Source: Acidimicrobiia bacterium
GTDB lineage: Bacteria; Actinomycetota; Acidimicrobiia; Spongiisociales; UBA5794
Assembly: GCA_041393965.1 (NCBI GenBank)
Contig: JAWKJB010000003.1
Span: forward strand, 62,001-126,000
Length of the DNA: 64,000 bases
Direction: 5' to 3'
In this document: positions 35,393 through 44,209 of the stretch, one piece after another
Layout: each line of letters starts with the position of its first letter
How positions within the stretch are numbered: the first letter of the stretch is position 1
Position numbers and translations under genes: made by a program
Notes under the pieces: model-generated
The model's database searches: none
The model's input: only the letters and a program-made list of their open reading frames with translations
What the model was told of the DNA's origin: nothing

Positions 35393-35398
35393 TAGAGT
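35393..35398 (+). promoter_or_regulatory. Possible internal -10 box before the SDR gene
   Basis: TAGAGT lies about 29 bases before GTG 35427 and is followed by GGAGG at 35411. It could start a shorter transcript of SDR-ligase-dehydrogenase genes. No clear -35 is visible. Confidence 0.3.
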
Positions 35399-35426
35399 TC
35401 GTCAGCCAGCGGAGGACGACGAGGCT

Positions 35427-36191
35427 GTGAGACACGAGCACAAGCGGGCCTTCATCACCGGGGCTGGATCCGGTATCGGGCGAGAGACGGCCCTCCGGCT
35501 GTCGCGGGAAGGGGCGTCGATCCTCGCAACCGACATCGACCTCGATTCCGCGAACGAAACCGTCCGGCTGATCGAGGGCGAGGGTGGTGCTGCGCTCGCG
35601 GCGCGCGTGGATGTGCGCGAACGAAGCGAGATCACCGCAGCGGTCGATCTCGCGAGGGATGCGTGGGGTGCCATGCATCTCCTCGTCAACAACGCCGGTC
35701 TCGTCACGAAGCATTCGCTTGCTGATCTGACCGAAGAAGCATGGGATCTCGTCGTGGATGTGAACCTGAAAGGTCAGTTCCTCGTGGCACAAGAGGTCTC
35801 GAAGCTCATCGCCGAGTCAGGCGGTGGCGCGATCGTGAACCTCTCGACCGTGGAAGCACTGGTGGTGGTGACGAGTGAATCGACCTCCCAGCCGCACTAC
35901 AACGCAAGCAAGGGCGGGGTCCCGATGCTCACGAAGGCCCTCGCGGTCGAGCTTGCCGCCGCGAACATCCGGGTCAACTGTGTTGCGCCTGGTCCCGTGG
36001 CCACGGACTTCTTCGACTATGAGGCCGTGACGAGCCCCGAGGCGTTCGAGTTCATGAAACAGCGGCTCCTTGTTCAGCGAGTGGGGCTGCCGAGCGACAT
36101 CGCATCGGCGATTTCGTGGCTCCTGTCCGAAGAGTCTTCCTTCGTCGATGGGATTCAGCTGATCGTCGACGGCGGCTGGACGACTCGATGA
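35427..36191 (+). CDS. Short-chain dehydrogenase/reductase
   Basis: The 254-residue SDR has the cofactor motif T-G-A-G-S-G-I-G, N-N-A-G, the catalytic serine in N-L-S-T and the Y-N-A-S-K active-site pair, then P-G-P-V-A-T-D. D at the end of strand two (A-T-D-I-D) favours NAD. I place the start at GTG 35427, behind GGAGG; a frame open from 35319 would add 36 unconserved residues overlapping the permease gene. It overlaps the ligase gene by four bases. It may oxidise a hydroxyl of the amine substrate or its glutamyl adduct (inference). Confidence 0.85.
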   Translation: MRHEHKRAFITGAGSGIGRETALRLSREGASILATDIDLDSANETVRLIEGEGGAALAARVDVRERSEITAAVDLARDAWGAMHLLVNNAGLVTKHSLADLTEEAWDLVVDVNLKGQFLVAQEVSKLIAESGGGAIVNLSTVEALVVVTSESTSQPHYNASKGGVPMLTKALAVELAAANIRVNCVAPGPVATDFFDYEAVTSPEAFEFMKQRLLVQRVGLPSDIASAISWLLSEESSFVDGIQLIVDGGWTTR

Positions 36192-37558
36192 GCGGCCACA
36201 TCCTCGAACCGTCGCAGCTCGAAGGGACCGGCATCCAAACGGTGATCATCGCGTCGCCCGACCTCACAGGCCGCTTGATCGGTCGACGGGTTCCGACGCG
36301 CCGGTTCGAGCAGGTGCTCGAAGATGGCGTGGATGTCTGCACCTGCGTGTTTGCCTGGGATGTGAAACAGGGGCTGGAACTCATCGAGGCCAATGTGTTG
36401 CCCCTGTGCGGTCTGCACAACGGCGTGCCCGATGTCACGCTGCGCGTCGACCCCGACTCGTTGCGGAGAGCCGCGTGGCTCGACGGTGTTGCGATCTGCT
36501 TCGCTGATCCGGTCGATGCGGAGACAGGTGAACCGTTGGCGCTGTCGCCCCGTGTCATGCTCAAGAGAGAGCTTGCTCGCCACACCGAGCTCGGGTACGC
36601 ACCGAAGACCGGGACCGAGCTCGAGTTCTACCTGTTCGCCAACGATGCCCGCGCATTACGCGACGACGGGTTTGCGAACCTGCGACCGACGACCGCCGTC
36701 TCCTCCGACTTCATGATCCATGAAGGAAACGCCTACGAACCGTTCTTCCAGAAGCTGCGCCGCGACCTCGCAGACAGCGGAGTCGAGGTCGAGGCTGCCC
36801 AGGCCGAACTCGGCACCGGACAGTGGGAGATGACATTCGCCTACGGGGATCCACTCGAGATGGCCGATCGGCACAGCCTCTACAAACTCGCGGTCCGCGA
36901 TGCCGCGATCGCGTCCGGGATGTCAGCGACCTTCATGGCAAAGCCGCTGAGGGATCAGCCCGGATCGTCGTGCCATGTCCATGTGTCCTACCAGTCGCTC
37001 GATGGCGACGAGCTGTTCTGGGATGGTGAAGGCGAACACGACATGAGCGCCTTGATGCGCGAAGCGATCGGCGGCGTCTTGGAGGAGGCGCCGGGTTTCA
37101 TGGCGTGGTATGCCCCAACGATCAACTCGTGGCGGCGGTCCAACTCGATGGATGCAGCAGGTTGGGGCCGCACATGGGGCTTCGACAATCGCACGGTGAC
37201 CGTCCGCGTCGTCGGCCACGAACCGAAGCGCTTACGATTCGAGTTCCGGCTCCCCGGAGCGGACACCAACCCGTACCTCACCCTCGCGGGTCTGCTGGCG
37301 TCCGCCCGTTCGGGGATCGTTTCGCACCGCGGGTTGCCAGCGCCGGTGGCAGGGAACGCCTACGAAGCGCCGCGAGATGATCAGATGCCGGTGTCGCTCA
37401 GCGATGCGATTGTGGCATTCGAGGCCTCGACCCTTGCCGCAGAAGCGTTCGGCACCGATGTGGTCCATCACCATGCCACGGTCCTGCGGCACGAATGGTC
37501 GGTGTTCCTCTCCGAGGTCTCCGTGTGGGATCTTGAGCGGTACTTCGACCGGATCTGA
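36188..37558 (+). CDS. Glutamine-synthetase-like gamma-glutamyl-amine ligase 1
   Basis: The 456-residue protein belongs to the glutamine-synthetase superfamily but to the PuuA/GmaS/FluG side, not to GlnA. It has the metal-site G-T-E-L-E-F-Y-L, the H-V-H-V-S segment, F-M-A-K-P and a C-terminal F-R-L-P-G-A-D-T-N-P-Y-L. Such enzymes join glutamate to an amine with ATP to give a gamma-glutamylamide. It overlaps the SDR gene and is followed ten bases later by an aldehyde dehydrogenase, the typical order of gamma-glutamylated amine degradation. The amine is not identifiable from sequence. Confidence 0.85.
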   Translation: MSGHILEPSQLEGTGIQTVIIASPDLTGRLIGRRVPTRRFEQVLEDGVDVCTCVFAWDVKQGLELIEANVLPLCGLHNGVPDVTLRVDPDSLRRAAWLDGVAICFADPVDAETGEPLALSPRVMLKRELARHTELGYAPKTGTELEFYLFANDARALRDDGFANLRPTTAVSSDFMIHEGNAYEPFFQKLRRDLADSGVEVEAAQAELGTGQWEMTFAYGDPLEMADRHSLYKLAVRDAAIASGMSATFMAKPLRDQPGSSCHVHVSYQSLDGDELFWDGEGEHDMSALMREAIGGVLEEAPGFMAWYAPTINSWRRSNSMDAAGWGRTWGFDNRTVTVRVVGHEPKRLRFEFRLPGADTNPYLTLAGLLASARSGIVSHRGLPAPVAGNAYEAPRDDQMPVSLSDAIVAFEASTLAAEAFGTDVVHHHATVLRHEWSVFLSEVSVWDLERYFDRI

Positions 37559-37567
37559 AGACCGAAG

Positions 37568-39010
37568 GTGTCGTTTCCTGATCTGTACACCTGGATTGCC
37601 GGCTCGCCGGAACCGAGCGAGATCGAGTTGGAGGACGATCTCTTCGATCCGAACACCTCGTCGCCGATACAGCGCCTCAGGTCGTCATCGGAGATGCAGG
37701 TGGACCGGGCGATCGAGGCGGCGGCGCGGGCGCACGCATCGGGTGTATGGCGTCGAAGCGGCGTGGCCGACCGGGCAGCCGTGCTCGACGCGTTCGCGAA
37801 CGAGCTTGAGGGGGTCGTCGACGATGTGGCCCGCTTGGACTCCCTCAACAGCGGCGTCCCGATCACGGTCACAAGGATCCTCGCGGCATCGCTCCCCGGT
37901 ACGGTCCGCGCAGCAGCCGAGCTGGCGAAGGCTGTGGGGGATGTGCAGGCCCTCCCTGCGGATGGACGCACCGTGCGGCTCCGCAAGGAGCCGTGGGGGC
38001 CCGCCGCACTGATCCTTCCGTGGAACGCTCCGTCGGCGATGGCGACCAAGAAACTCGCGTTCTGCCTCGCCGCTGGTGCGACCGCAGTCGTGAAGCCGTC
38101 CCCGGCGTCGCCGTGGAGCGCACAGCTGATCGTCGAAGCGGCTGCACAAGCGGGACTGCCGTCCGGAGTCGTGAACCTCGTGCTCGGGGGTCGGGCAATC
38201 GGCGAGCGGCTCGTCGGTGATCCCCGGATTCACGCGATCTCGATGACCGGTTCGACCCCAAACGGCAAGGCGATCGCCGCGAGGGCCGGAGCGAACCTGA
38301 CGAGGCTGCAGCTCGAGCTCGGATCCAACAACCCGGCGATCGTCCGAGCGGATGCCGATATCGAGGCGACCGCCGCGAGTGTGGCGTCGGGTACGATGAA
38401 GCTCTCGGGTCAATGGTGCGAGGCGCCGCGCCGCGTGCTTGCGGATCGCAGCATTCTTCCGAACTTCGTCGAAACCCTTATCGACATCCTTGGCGGCATG
38501 CGTCTCGGCTCGAGTCTCGACGACGACACCGAGATCGGCCCGGTGGCGTTCGAGGCAAGGAGGGACGAACTGGTGTCCCAACGCGACGCGCTGGTCGCAG
38601 CCGGTGCAAAGGCAGTCGGGACGAGCCCGATACCGGACGCCGGATGGTTCGTGTCGCCGACCGTGATCGTTGGCGACGCCATTGACCTGTCCGGGGAGCT
38701 GTTCGGCCCGATGGTGACGGTGCAGCCGACCGACGACGATCGACAAGCCGTTCGTCTTGCCAATCAGGGCAGCTGCGGGCTCGCTGGGTATGTGTACTCA
38801 CGGGATCTCGACGCGGCGCTCACGATCGGGGCTCGTCTTGTCGCCGGTGAGGTGAAGGTCAACGGTTCGAGCGTGCTCGACCTCGCCCCCGGTGCGGTGC
38901 AGAGCTTCTTTTCGGACAGCGGGGTCGGCGGCCACGGCGATGCGAACCTCCTCGAGTTCTTTCGCGGCACGCAAGTTGTCGGTGTGGAAGCCCCCGGACT
39001 CCCCATCTGA
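37568..39010 (+). CDS. NAD(P)-dependent aldehyde dehydrogenase (non-acylating type)
   Basis: The 480-residue ALDH has the classical layout: L-P-W-N-A-P before the cofactor fold, F-x-T-G-S-type M-T-G-S-T-P, catalytic E250 in L-E-L-G-S-N-N-P and nucleophile C284 in G-Q-W-C-E-A-P. It should oxidise an aldehyde, possibly a gamma-glutamyl-aminoaldehyde, to the acid. It has no encapsulation peptide and lies before the second operator, so it is probably cytosolic and distinct from the CoA-acylating enzyme at 44210. Confidence 0.9.
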   Translation: MSFPDLYTWIAGSPEPSEIELEDDLFDPNTSSPIQRLRSSSEMQVDRAIEAAARAHASGVWRRSGVADRAAVLDAFANELEGVVDDVARLDSLNSGVPITVTRILAASLPGTVRAAAELAKAVGDVQALPADGRTVRLRKEPWGPAALILPWNAPSAMATKKLAFCLAAGATAVVKPSPASPWSAQLIVEAAAQAGLPSGVVNLVLGGRAIGERLVGDPRIHAISMTGSTPNGKAIAARAGANLTRLQLELGSNNPAIVRADADIEATAASVASGTMKLSGQWCEAPRRVLADRSILPNFVETLIDILGGMRLGSSLDDDTEIGPVAFEARRDELVSQRDALVAAGAKAVGTSPIPDAGWFVSPTVIVGDAIDLSGELFGPMVTVQPTDDDRQAVRLANQGSCGLAGYVYSRDLDAALTIGARLVAGEVKVNGSSVLDLAPGAVQSFFSDSGVGGHGDANLLEFFRGTQVVGVEAPGLPI

Positions 39011-39113
39011 CCCCCTCGGCCGCCACGACGATCACATCGGCGCTGATCTCCCGGTCGCGATTGCGCCCGTGGGTCCGACTGGTGGCGTTCTTGGGGACCA
39101 TTTGCCACTTCTT

Positions 39114-39135
39114 TGTACACCGTGTACTGTATACA
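39114..39135 (+). promoter_or_regulatory. Operator copy 4 and -10 box before the glutamate-synthase-like/BMC operon
   Basis: TGTACACCGTGTACT at 39114-39128 is the most symmetric copy of the locus palindrome. TATACA at 39130-39135 directly follows and is a good -10, placing the transcript start near 39142 and leaving a 20-base leader with GGAGGAGG. So the second half of the locus has its own promoter under the same GntR-type operator. Confidence 0.68.
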
Positions 39136-39161
39136 AAACCTGAGAGCGGAGGAGGTGGGTC

Positions 39162-40106
39162 GTGTGTGGAATTGCTGGTCGCATTCTTGGTGAACCCGGA
39201 CCGGTTGGAGCCGACCTCGTCGACTTGATGCAGGCTCAGCGCCACCGCGGCGCCGATTCCACCGGTTTCGCCCTCTACGGAGAGCCCCTCGCTTCGGGCT
39301 ACCGCGTTGCGGTTTTCATTGAGGATCGGTCGGATGCCGACTCCACGATCGACCAGTTCACGCAGATCGTCGCTCGGCACGGGTCCGAGCTCGTTGAGGC
39401 TCCGATACTCAACGACGCGGCGACGCGTCACGGCGCGATTCGTTTTGTGATCTCCGAACCAGAAGATCCGATCGAGGAATGGACGAAGGCATGTGATGCC
39501 ATCGCAGGCACCGAGATCCTCTCGGTTGGCCGCTCGCTCGAGATCGTCAAGGACGAGGGCGACGCCGACCAGGTGGCCGACCGGCACGGCGTCCGTGACT
39601 TCATCGGTACCCATGGGCTCGGCCACGCACGGCTCGCCACCGAGTCGTCGGTCTCGCCGATCGCGAGTCACCCGTTCTGGGCGAGGCCGTTCCCCGATGT
39701 CGCCATCGTCCACAATGGACAACTCACCAACTACTTCCTGTGGCGGAGGCGGCTCCAGCGCGAGGGCTATCGCTTCTCGACGGAGAACGACTCGGAGCTG
39801 ATCGCGGTGTGGATCTCGGATCAGATGGAATCAGGAGCGTCGCTTTCCGAGTCGCTGAGGGCCAGCGTGACGGCCCTCGACGGTGTTTTCACCTTTCTGC
39901 TGTCCACCGCAGACGAAATCGGCATGGCGAAGGACCGCCTCGCCATCAAGCCGATCGTCGCCGTGGAGTCCAACGGTGAGACGGCGATGGCAACCGAAGA
40001 GCAGGCGATCCGGCACATCTACGGCGTCGATGTCGAACCGATCAACTGTGACGGGCCCGGTCTCGTGCGGGTCTGGCCGATCAAGACGGGGGTGGGTGTG
40101 TCATGA
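39162..40106 (+). CDS. Class II glutamine amidotransferase subunit (GlxB/MgsA-like)
   Basis: The 314-residue protein starts M-C-G-I-A-G, so Cys2 becomes the Ntn nucleophile after methionine removal. R-H-R-G-A-D-S-T-G-F, G-H-A-R-L-A-T and V-H-N-G-Q-L-T-N-Y are the standard GATase II motifs. With the next two genes it forms the split glutamate synthase seen as MgsABC, which uses gamma-glutamylmethylamide and 2-oxoglutarate to make N-methylglutamate (established for methylotrophs). The start is GTG 39162 behind GGAGGAGG. It would release the amine from the glutamylamide and channel it to the FMN subunit. Confidence 0.88.
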   Translation: MCGIAGRILGEPGPVGADLVDLMQAQRHRGADSTGFALYGEPLASGYRVAVFIEDRSDADSTIDQFTQIVARHGSELVEAPILNDAATRHGAIRFVISEPEDPIEEWTKACDAIAGTEILSVGRSLEIVKDEGDADQVADRHGVRDFIGTHGLGHARLATESSVSPIASHPFWARPFPDVAIVHNGQLTNYFLWRRRLQREGYRFSTENDSELIAVWISDQMESGASLSESLRASVTALDGVFTFLLSTADEIGMAKDRLAIKPIVAVESNGETAMATEEQAIRHIYGVDVEPINCDGPGLVRVWPIKTGVGVS

Positions 40107-40798
40107 GTGCGCCTTTGGAGATCGAAGCGGGTGAGCGGCCGCTCCGGGAGGTCAATGCAGAGATTCGGCGGGCCGTCGGGGAGGGCCGCGATGTCGTGGT
40201 CACCAACAGCATGTCCCGCCACAACCTCGCGGTCGGTCTTCCGCCCGGGGGTTCGGTGACCATCCCCGACGGCGTCGGCTACTACTGCGGGGGGCTCAAC
40301 ACCGGAGCGAGGATCAGTATCGGCCGCAACGCGGGCTGGGGTCTCGGTGAGGCGATGTCTGCGGGCGAGATCGTTGTCGATGGGCGCGCCGGACTCGGCG
40401 TTGGAGCCTCGATGCTCGGGGGCCTCGTCCATGTCAAGGGCAACGCTGGCCCGAGAGCCGGTGTCGCGATGAAAGGCGGCGACATCGTCGTTGAGGGCTC
40501 CGTGGGTTTCTTGAGCGGCTTCATGGCGCACGCTGGTCGCATCATTGTTTTGGGGGACGCTGAGGACGCAGCGGGCGACTCGTTGTGGGGCGGATGCATG
40601 TGGGTTGCCGGTGAGGTTGCATCGCTCGGCGTCGACTCCAAGTTCGTTGAGCCCGATGCCGAGGAGGTGGACGCTGTTGAAGAGCTGCTGTCCCGCCTCG
40701 GGATCGGCGACGACACGAGGTCGTGGAAGAAGATTGTTTCCGGCCAGAAGCTCTGGCATTTCGATTCGAGGGACGCGCAAGCATGGCTGATGATCTGA
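40103..40798 (+). CDS. Glutamate-synthase GXGXG-domain subunit (GlxC/MgsB-like)
   Basis: The 231-residue protein is a right-handed beta-helix of the GltB C-terminal kind with recurring G-x-G-x-G turns: G-G-G-L-N-T-G-A, G-W-G-L-G-E-A, G-A-G-L-G-V-G-A, G-N-A-G-P-R-A-G. It has no catalytic residues of its own and scaffolds the complex. It overlaps the gene before by four bases and the gene after by 16, so the three subunits are made together. Confidence 0.88.
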   Translation: MSAPLEIEAGERPLREVNAEIRRAVGEGRDVVVTNSMSRHNLAVGLPPGGSVTIPDGVGYYCGGLNTGARISIGRNAGWGLGEAMSAGEIVVDGRAGLGVGASMLGGLVHVKGNAGPRAGVAMKGGDIVVEGSVGFLSGFMAHAGRIIVLGDAEDAAGDSLWGGCMWVAGEVASLGVDSKFVEPDAEEVDAVEELLSRLGIGDDTRSWKKIVSGQKLWHFDSRDAQAWLMI

Positions 40799-42180
40799 AG
40801 TACTCCGTGGAAGACCTTGTGGCGCTGAGGGACGGGGCAGATCCCGCCCACCCTGCGGGAAGCATCGCGTCGTACGACCGCGGCGAGTCCCCACGCTGGA
40901 CCCCTGAGACGATCGCAGAGATCCAGGCAAAGGCACAACTCGGGCGCTACGCCATCCGGGGGTTCTCGACCTTTCACCGCAACTTGCCGTCGCTCGACGA
41001 TCTCGTCTTCGTACCCGCAACCCTCACGCGCCTCCCGCTCGAGGGCTATCGGGAGGATTGCGATGCGGTCACCGTCCTCGGTAACCGGCCCGGCCTCGTC
41101 GAGCGGCCCATCGAACTCGCCATTCCGATCTACATCGCATCGATGTCGTTCGGGGCGCTTTCGGCATCGGCGAAAGCAGCGCTTGGCAAGGGAGCGTCGA
41201 AGGTTGGGACGATGACCTGTACCGGCGAGGGGGGCATGCTGGCCGAGGAGCGCGAGGCATCGGACAAGCTCGTGTACCAGATGACCCCGTCACGGTACGG
41301 GCTCGATCTCGACCACCTGAGGCGAGCGGACGCCATCGAGATCGCCGTCGGTCAGGGCGCCAAACCGGGAACGGGTGGCGTGCTGCTCGGCATGAAGGTT
41401 TCGGATCGTGTGGCGAACATGCGCACCCTCCCGCCGGGCGTCGATCAGCGTTCGACCGTGCGTCATCCCGACTTCCTCGGTGCGGACGACCTTCAGGTCA
41501 AGATCGAGGAGCTGCGCGAGGCGGTCGATTACCAGGTCCCCATCTTTCTCAAGATGGGCGCGACCCGTCCCCGGTACGATGTGGCGATCGCTGCGAAGGC
41601 AGGTGTGGATGTCATCGTGCTCGACGGTATGGAGGGTGGAACGAACGCGGCTCCCGAGATCCTCCTCGACCACACCGGTGTCCCGACGATCTCGGCCATT
41701 CGAGCTGCGCGAGAAGCGCTCGAGGACTGCGGCATGGCCGACGAAGTGAGCCTCGTCGCCGCAGGCGGGATCCGTTCGGGAATCGACGCCGCCAAGGCAC
41801 TCGCGCTCGGAGCCGACGCGGTGATGATCGGGACGGCTGCGAACATCGCCCTCGGATGCAACTCGCCTCGCTATGTGGACGACTACGAGGCCATGGGAAC
41901 CTCCCCGGGAAGGTGCCACCATTGCCACACCGGACTGTGTCCGGTCGGGATCCAGACCCAGAACCCCGAGTTGGAACAGCGCATGGATGTAGACGCCGGG
42001 GCCGAGCGGGTGGCGCGGTTCCTCACGGCGATGACGATGGAGATCACCCTGATTGCAAAGGCGTGCGGCAAATCGAGTGTCCACAACCTCGAACCGGAGG
42101 ATCTCCGGGCCCTGACCTTGGAGGCATCGGCCTTCACCGGGGTAGCCCTTGCCGGAATCGATCGACCCTTCACATGGTAA
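40783..42180 (+). CDS. FMN/iron-sulfur glutamate-synthase-like subunit (GlxD/MgsC-like)
   Basis: The 465-residue protein matches the FMN domain of glutamate synthase: P-I-Y-I-A-S-M-S-F-G-A-L-S, C-T-G-E-G-G-M, G-Q-G-A-K-P-G-T-G-G-V-L-L and the iron-sulfur cysteines C378, C381 and C386. It condenses an amine with 2-oxoglutarate and reduces the imine. ATG 40783 is chosen because homology begins there. It ends 31 bases before the second ligase. In methylotrophs this subunit makes N-methylglutamate; here the alkyl group is unknown. Confidence 0.9.
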   Translation: MADDLKYSVEDLVALRDGADPAHPAGSIASYDRGESPRWTPETIAEIQAKAQLGRYAIRGFSTFHRNLPSLDDLVFVPATLTRLPLEGYREDCDAVTVLGNRPGLVERPIELAIPIYIASMSFGALSASAKAALGKGASKVGTMTCTGEGGMLAEEREASDKLVYQMTPSRYGLDLDHLRRADAIEIAVGQGAKPGTGGVLLGMKVSDRVANMRTLPPGVDQRSTVRHPDFLGADDLQVKIEELREAVDYQVPIFLKMGATRPRYDVAIAAKAGVDVIVLDGMEGGTNAAPEILLDHTGVPTISAIRAAREALEDCGMADEVSLVAAGGIRSGIDAAKALALGADAVMIGTAANIALGCNSPRYVDDYEAMGTSPGRCHHCHTGLCPVGIQTQNPELEQRMDVDAGAERVARFLTAMTMEITLIAKACGKSSVHNLEPEDLRALTLEASAFTGVALAGIDRPFTW

Positions 42181-42211
42181 AGGGTCCCTTGGACGCGAAC
42201 GGAGGATGCCG

Positions 42212-43501
42212 ATGACCGACCAACTCCTACCCGGCACGCACACGGTGGTTCTCGCCCTCGGGGACCTGTGCGGCATTCTCCGAGGCAAACGAATGCATGC
42301 ATCCCAGTGGGACGGGGTCGCCGAACACGGCATGGCCATGGCTGGCGCCATCTTCGTCTTCGATATGACCTGCGATATCTGGGACACGCCGTTTGCCAAC
42401 ATGGACAACGGCTATCCGGACATCTATGTCACCCCGATTCCCGGGACCCTGCGTCCCGTACCGTGGGCAGATGGCACGATGCTCGCGATCGGTGCAGCCA
42501 CCCAGGAGGGCGGAGCGCCGGTGCCCGTCGATCCACGCAGAGCCCTCGAAGGCGTAATCGGCAAGTTCGACGATCATGGCTATCAAGCCAAGATCGGTGT
42601 CGAGTTCGAGTTCTACCTCCTCGATCCCGAGACAAGGACACCGGTCGACAACGGAGTCCAGGTCTATGGCGTTGCGCGGGGTGCCCAGTTCGAGCATGTC
42701 CTCGGCCCGATCCGGAACCAATGCACCGAGTTCGGAATCCCGATCGAAGTGTCCAACCCCGAGTACTCATCCGGCCAGTTCGAGGTGAACATCCGCTACG
42801 GCGACGCGCTGACCGCGGTCGACAATGCAGTCCTGTTCCGCAACGCTGTCAAGGAGATCGCGGCGCAACACGGTTTTCTCGCAACCTTCATGGCGAAGCC
42901 GTTCACGGCTGAATCCGGAAATGGCCTCCACATCCACCAGTCGTTGTGGCAGGGCGATACGAACATCTTCGCCGACGGGAACCATCTCTCGGACATCGGA
43001 CGGTGCTATGTCGGGGGGTTGCGCAAGCACATGGTGGAGTTCACGCTCTTCGGTGCACCGACGCCGAACAGTTACAAACGGCGAACTCCGTATTCGTTCT
43101 GCCCTGCGAACAACTCGTGGGGAGGGGACAACCGGACCGTCGGCATCAGGGTCATCGAGGGGCGTCCGTCAGCCGTGAGGGTCGAGCAGCGTGACGCAAG
43201 CGCTGAGGCGAATCCGTACATGGTCGTCGCAGGACAGCTCGCCGCGGGGCTGCGAGGCATCGAAGAGGAGCTGGATCCCGGCCCGCGCAACGACGGTGAC
43301 GCCTATGCCGAAGCCGAAGCCGATGCGCTCCCGACCTCGATCCCTGAAGCCGTCGAAGCACTTCGCGGATCCGAATTCGCCGCCGAGGTGTTCGATGCCC
43401 AGTTGCTTGAGGTCGTGATCCAGATGGCCGAGCGCGAGGAGGGGTTCCTGCGTGCGAATGTCACCGATTTCGAACGGGACCGATACCTGGAGGTGTATTG
43501 A
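42212..43501 (+). CDS. Glutamine-synthetase-like gamma-glutamyl-amine ligase 2 (GmaS-like)
   Basis: The 429-residue protein has the metal and ammonium-site motifs G-V-E-F-E-F-Y-L-L, N-P-E-Y-S-S-G-Q-F-E-V-N, F-M-A-K-P-F and G-L-H-I-H-Q-S-L-W, plus N-N-S-W-G-G-D-N-R-T-V-G-I-R. This matches gamma-glutamylmethylamide synthetase (GmaS/GlnT) more than GlnA. Its position directly after the MgsABC-like genes repeats the gmaS-mgsABC grouping of the N-methylglutamate pathway. ATG 42212 sits six bases after GGAGG; ATG 42206 abuts it. The stop overlaps the first shell gene (TGATG). Confidence 0.87.
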   Translation: MTDQLLPGTHTVVLALGDLCGILRGKRMHASQWDGVAEHGMAMAGAIFVFDMTCDIWDTPFANMDNGYPDIYVTPIPGTLRPVPWADGTMLAIGAATQEGGAPVPVDPRRALEGVIGKFDDHGYQAKIGVEFEFYLLDPETRTPVDNGVQVYGVARGAQFEHVLGPIRNQCTEFGIPIEVSNPEYSSGQFEVNIRYGDALTAVDNAVLFRNAVKEIAAQHGFLATFMAKPFTAESGNGLHIHQSLWQGDTNIFADGNHLSDIGRCYVGGLRKHMVEFTLFGAPTPNSYKRRTPYSFCPANNSWGGDNRTVGIRVIEGRPSAVRVEQRDASAEANPYMVVAGQLAAGLRGIEEELDPGPRNDGDAYAEAEADALPTSIPEAVEALRGSEFAAEVFDAQLLEVVIQMAEREEGFLRANVTDFERDRYLEVY

Positions 43502-43800
43502 TGCGCATTGCTCGAGTGGTTGGCACGGCAACGGGGTCGGTGAAGGATCCACCGCTGACCGGCCACAAGCTCCTCATCGTCGAACCCGTTGACGCAAAGG
43601 GGAAGACCGTCGGGCCCCACGAGGTCGTCACGGATGCCGCGGTGGGTGCCGGTGTTGGTGACTGGGTGCTGATCGCAACCGGATCGGCTGCTCGGCAGCC
43701 CGGTTCCACGACGGGTGTGGCGACGGATGCGTCGGTTGTGATCATCCTCGAGGAGCTCAAGATCGGGAACGAGACGACCTACTACAGCGGTTTGGCGTGA
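43501..43800 (+). CDS. BMC-P pentameric shell vertex protein (EutN/CcmL family)
   Basis: The 99-residue protein is a typical EutN/CcmL: start M-R-I-A-R-V-V-G-T-A-T-G-S, then L-L-I-V-E-P-V, V-T-D-A-A-V-G-A-G-V-G-D-W-V-L-I-A-T-G-S-A-A-R and V-V-I-I-L-E-E. Pentamers cap the vertices of icosahedral microcompartments. It overlaps the ligase gene by one base, tying shell synthesis to the amine pathway. It is the only pentamer gene in the window. Confidence 0.95.
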   Translation: MRIARVVGTATGSVKDPPLTGHKLLIVEPVDAKGKTVGPHEVVTDAAVGAGVGDWVLIATGSAARQPGSTTGVATDASVVIILEELKIGNETTYYSGLA

Positions 43801-43874
43801 CCAAACGGCAATCAACGACAAGACCCGCTGGGAAGAACAGTGATTCGAGCCCAGCACGACGAAAGGAAACGCGT

Positions 43875-44168
43875 ATGGCAGATCAGTCGAAGTTGGCATT
43901 GGGCATGGTTGAGACGAAGGGCATGGCAGCGGCAACCGAGGCTGCCGATGCGATGCTCAAAGCCGCCAATGTCCAGCTCACCAGCTATATCCAGGTTGGC
44001 GGCGGCCTCGTGTCGGTGTTCATTCGGGGTGAGGTCGGTGCGGTCAAGGCGGCCACCGATGCAGGTGCTGTTGCTGCGAGCAAGATCGGTGAGGTGCTTT
44101 CGGTCCATGTGATCGCCCGTCCCCACGATGAGCTGCCCGGCACGATGTCGTTCATCACGAGCTCGTAG
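43875..44168 (+). CDS. BMC-H hexameric shell protein
   Basis: The 97-residue protein has a single BMC domain: A-L-G-M-V-E-T-K-G-M-A-A-A-T-E-A-A-D-A-M-L-K-A-A-N-V, the G-G-G-L-V-S-V-F-I-R-G pore region, and V-H-V-I-A-R-P-H. Hexamers tile the shell facets. GAAAGGAAA lies before ATG 43875; a longer frame from 43797 would add 26 basic, unconserved residues and is rejected. Confidence 0.95.
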   Translation: MADQSKLALGMVETKGMAAATEAADAMLKAANVQLTSYIQVGGGLVSVFIRGEVGAVKAATDAGAVAASKIGEVLSVHVIARPHDELPGTMSFITSS

Positions 44169-44209
44169 CGGGCATGTTCGAGCCCCAGCCCGTCGGAGGG
44201 GGCGTCTGA

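Noticed and set aside
39162..42180. Ordinary glutamate synthase (GltB) split into three genes
   Set aside because: The separate GATase, GXGXG and FMN genes next to a GmaS-like ligase match the MgsABC arrangement. No GltD small subunit is present.
43797..43874. Longer BMC-H start at 43797
   Set aside because: It would add 26 basic residues not found in hexamer shell proteins, and GAAAGGAAA precedes ATG 43875.
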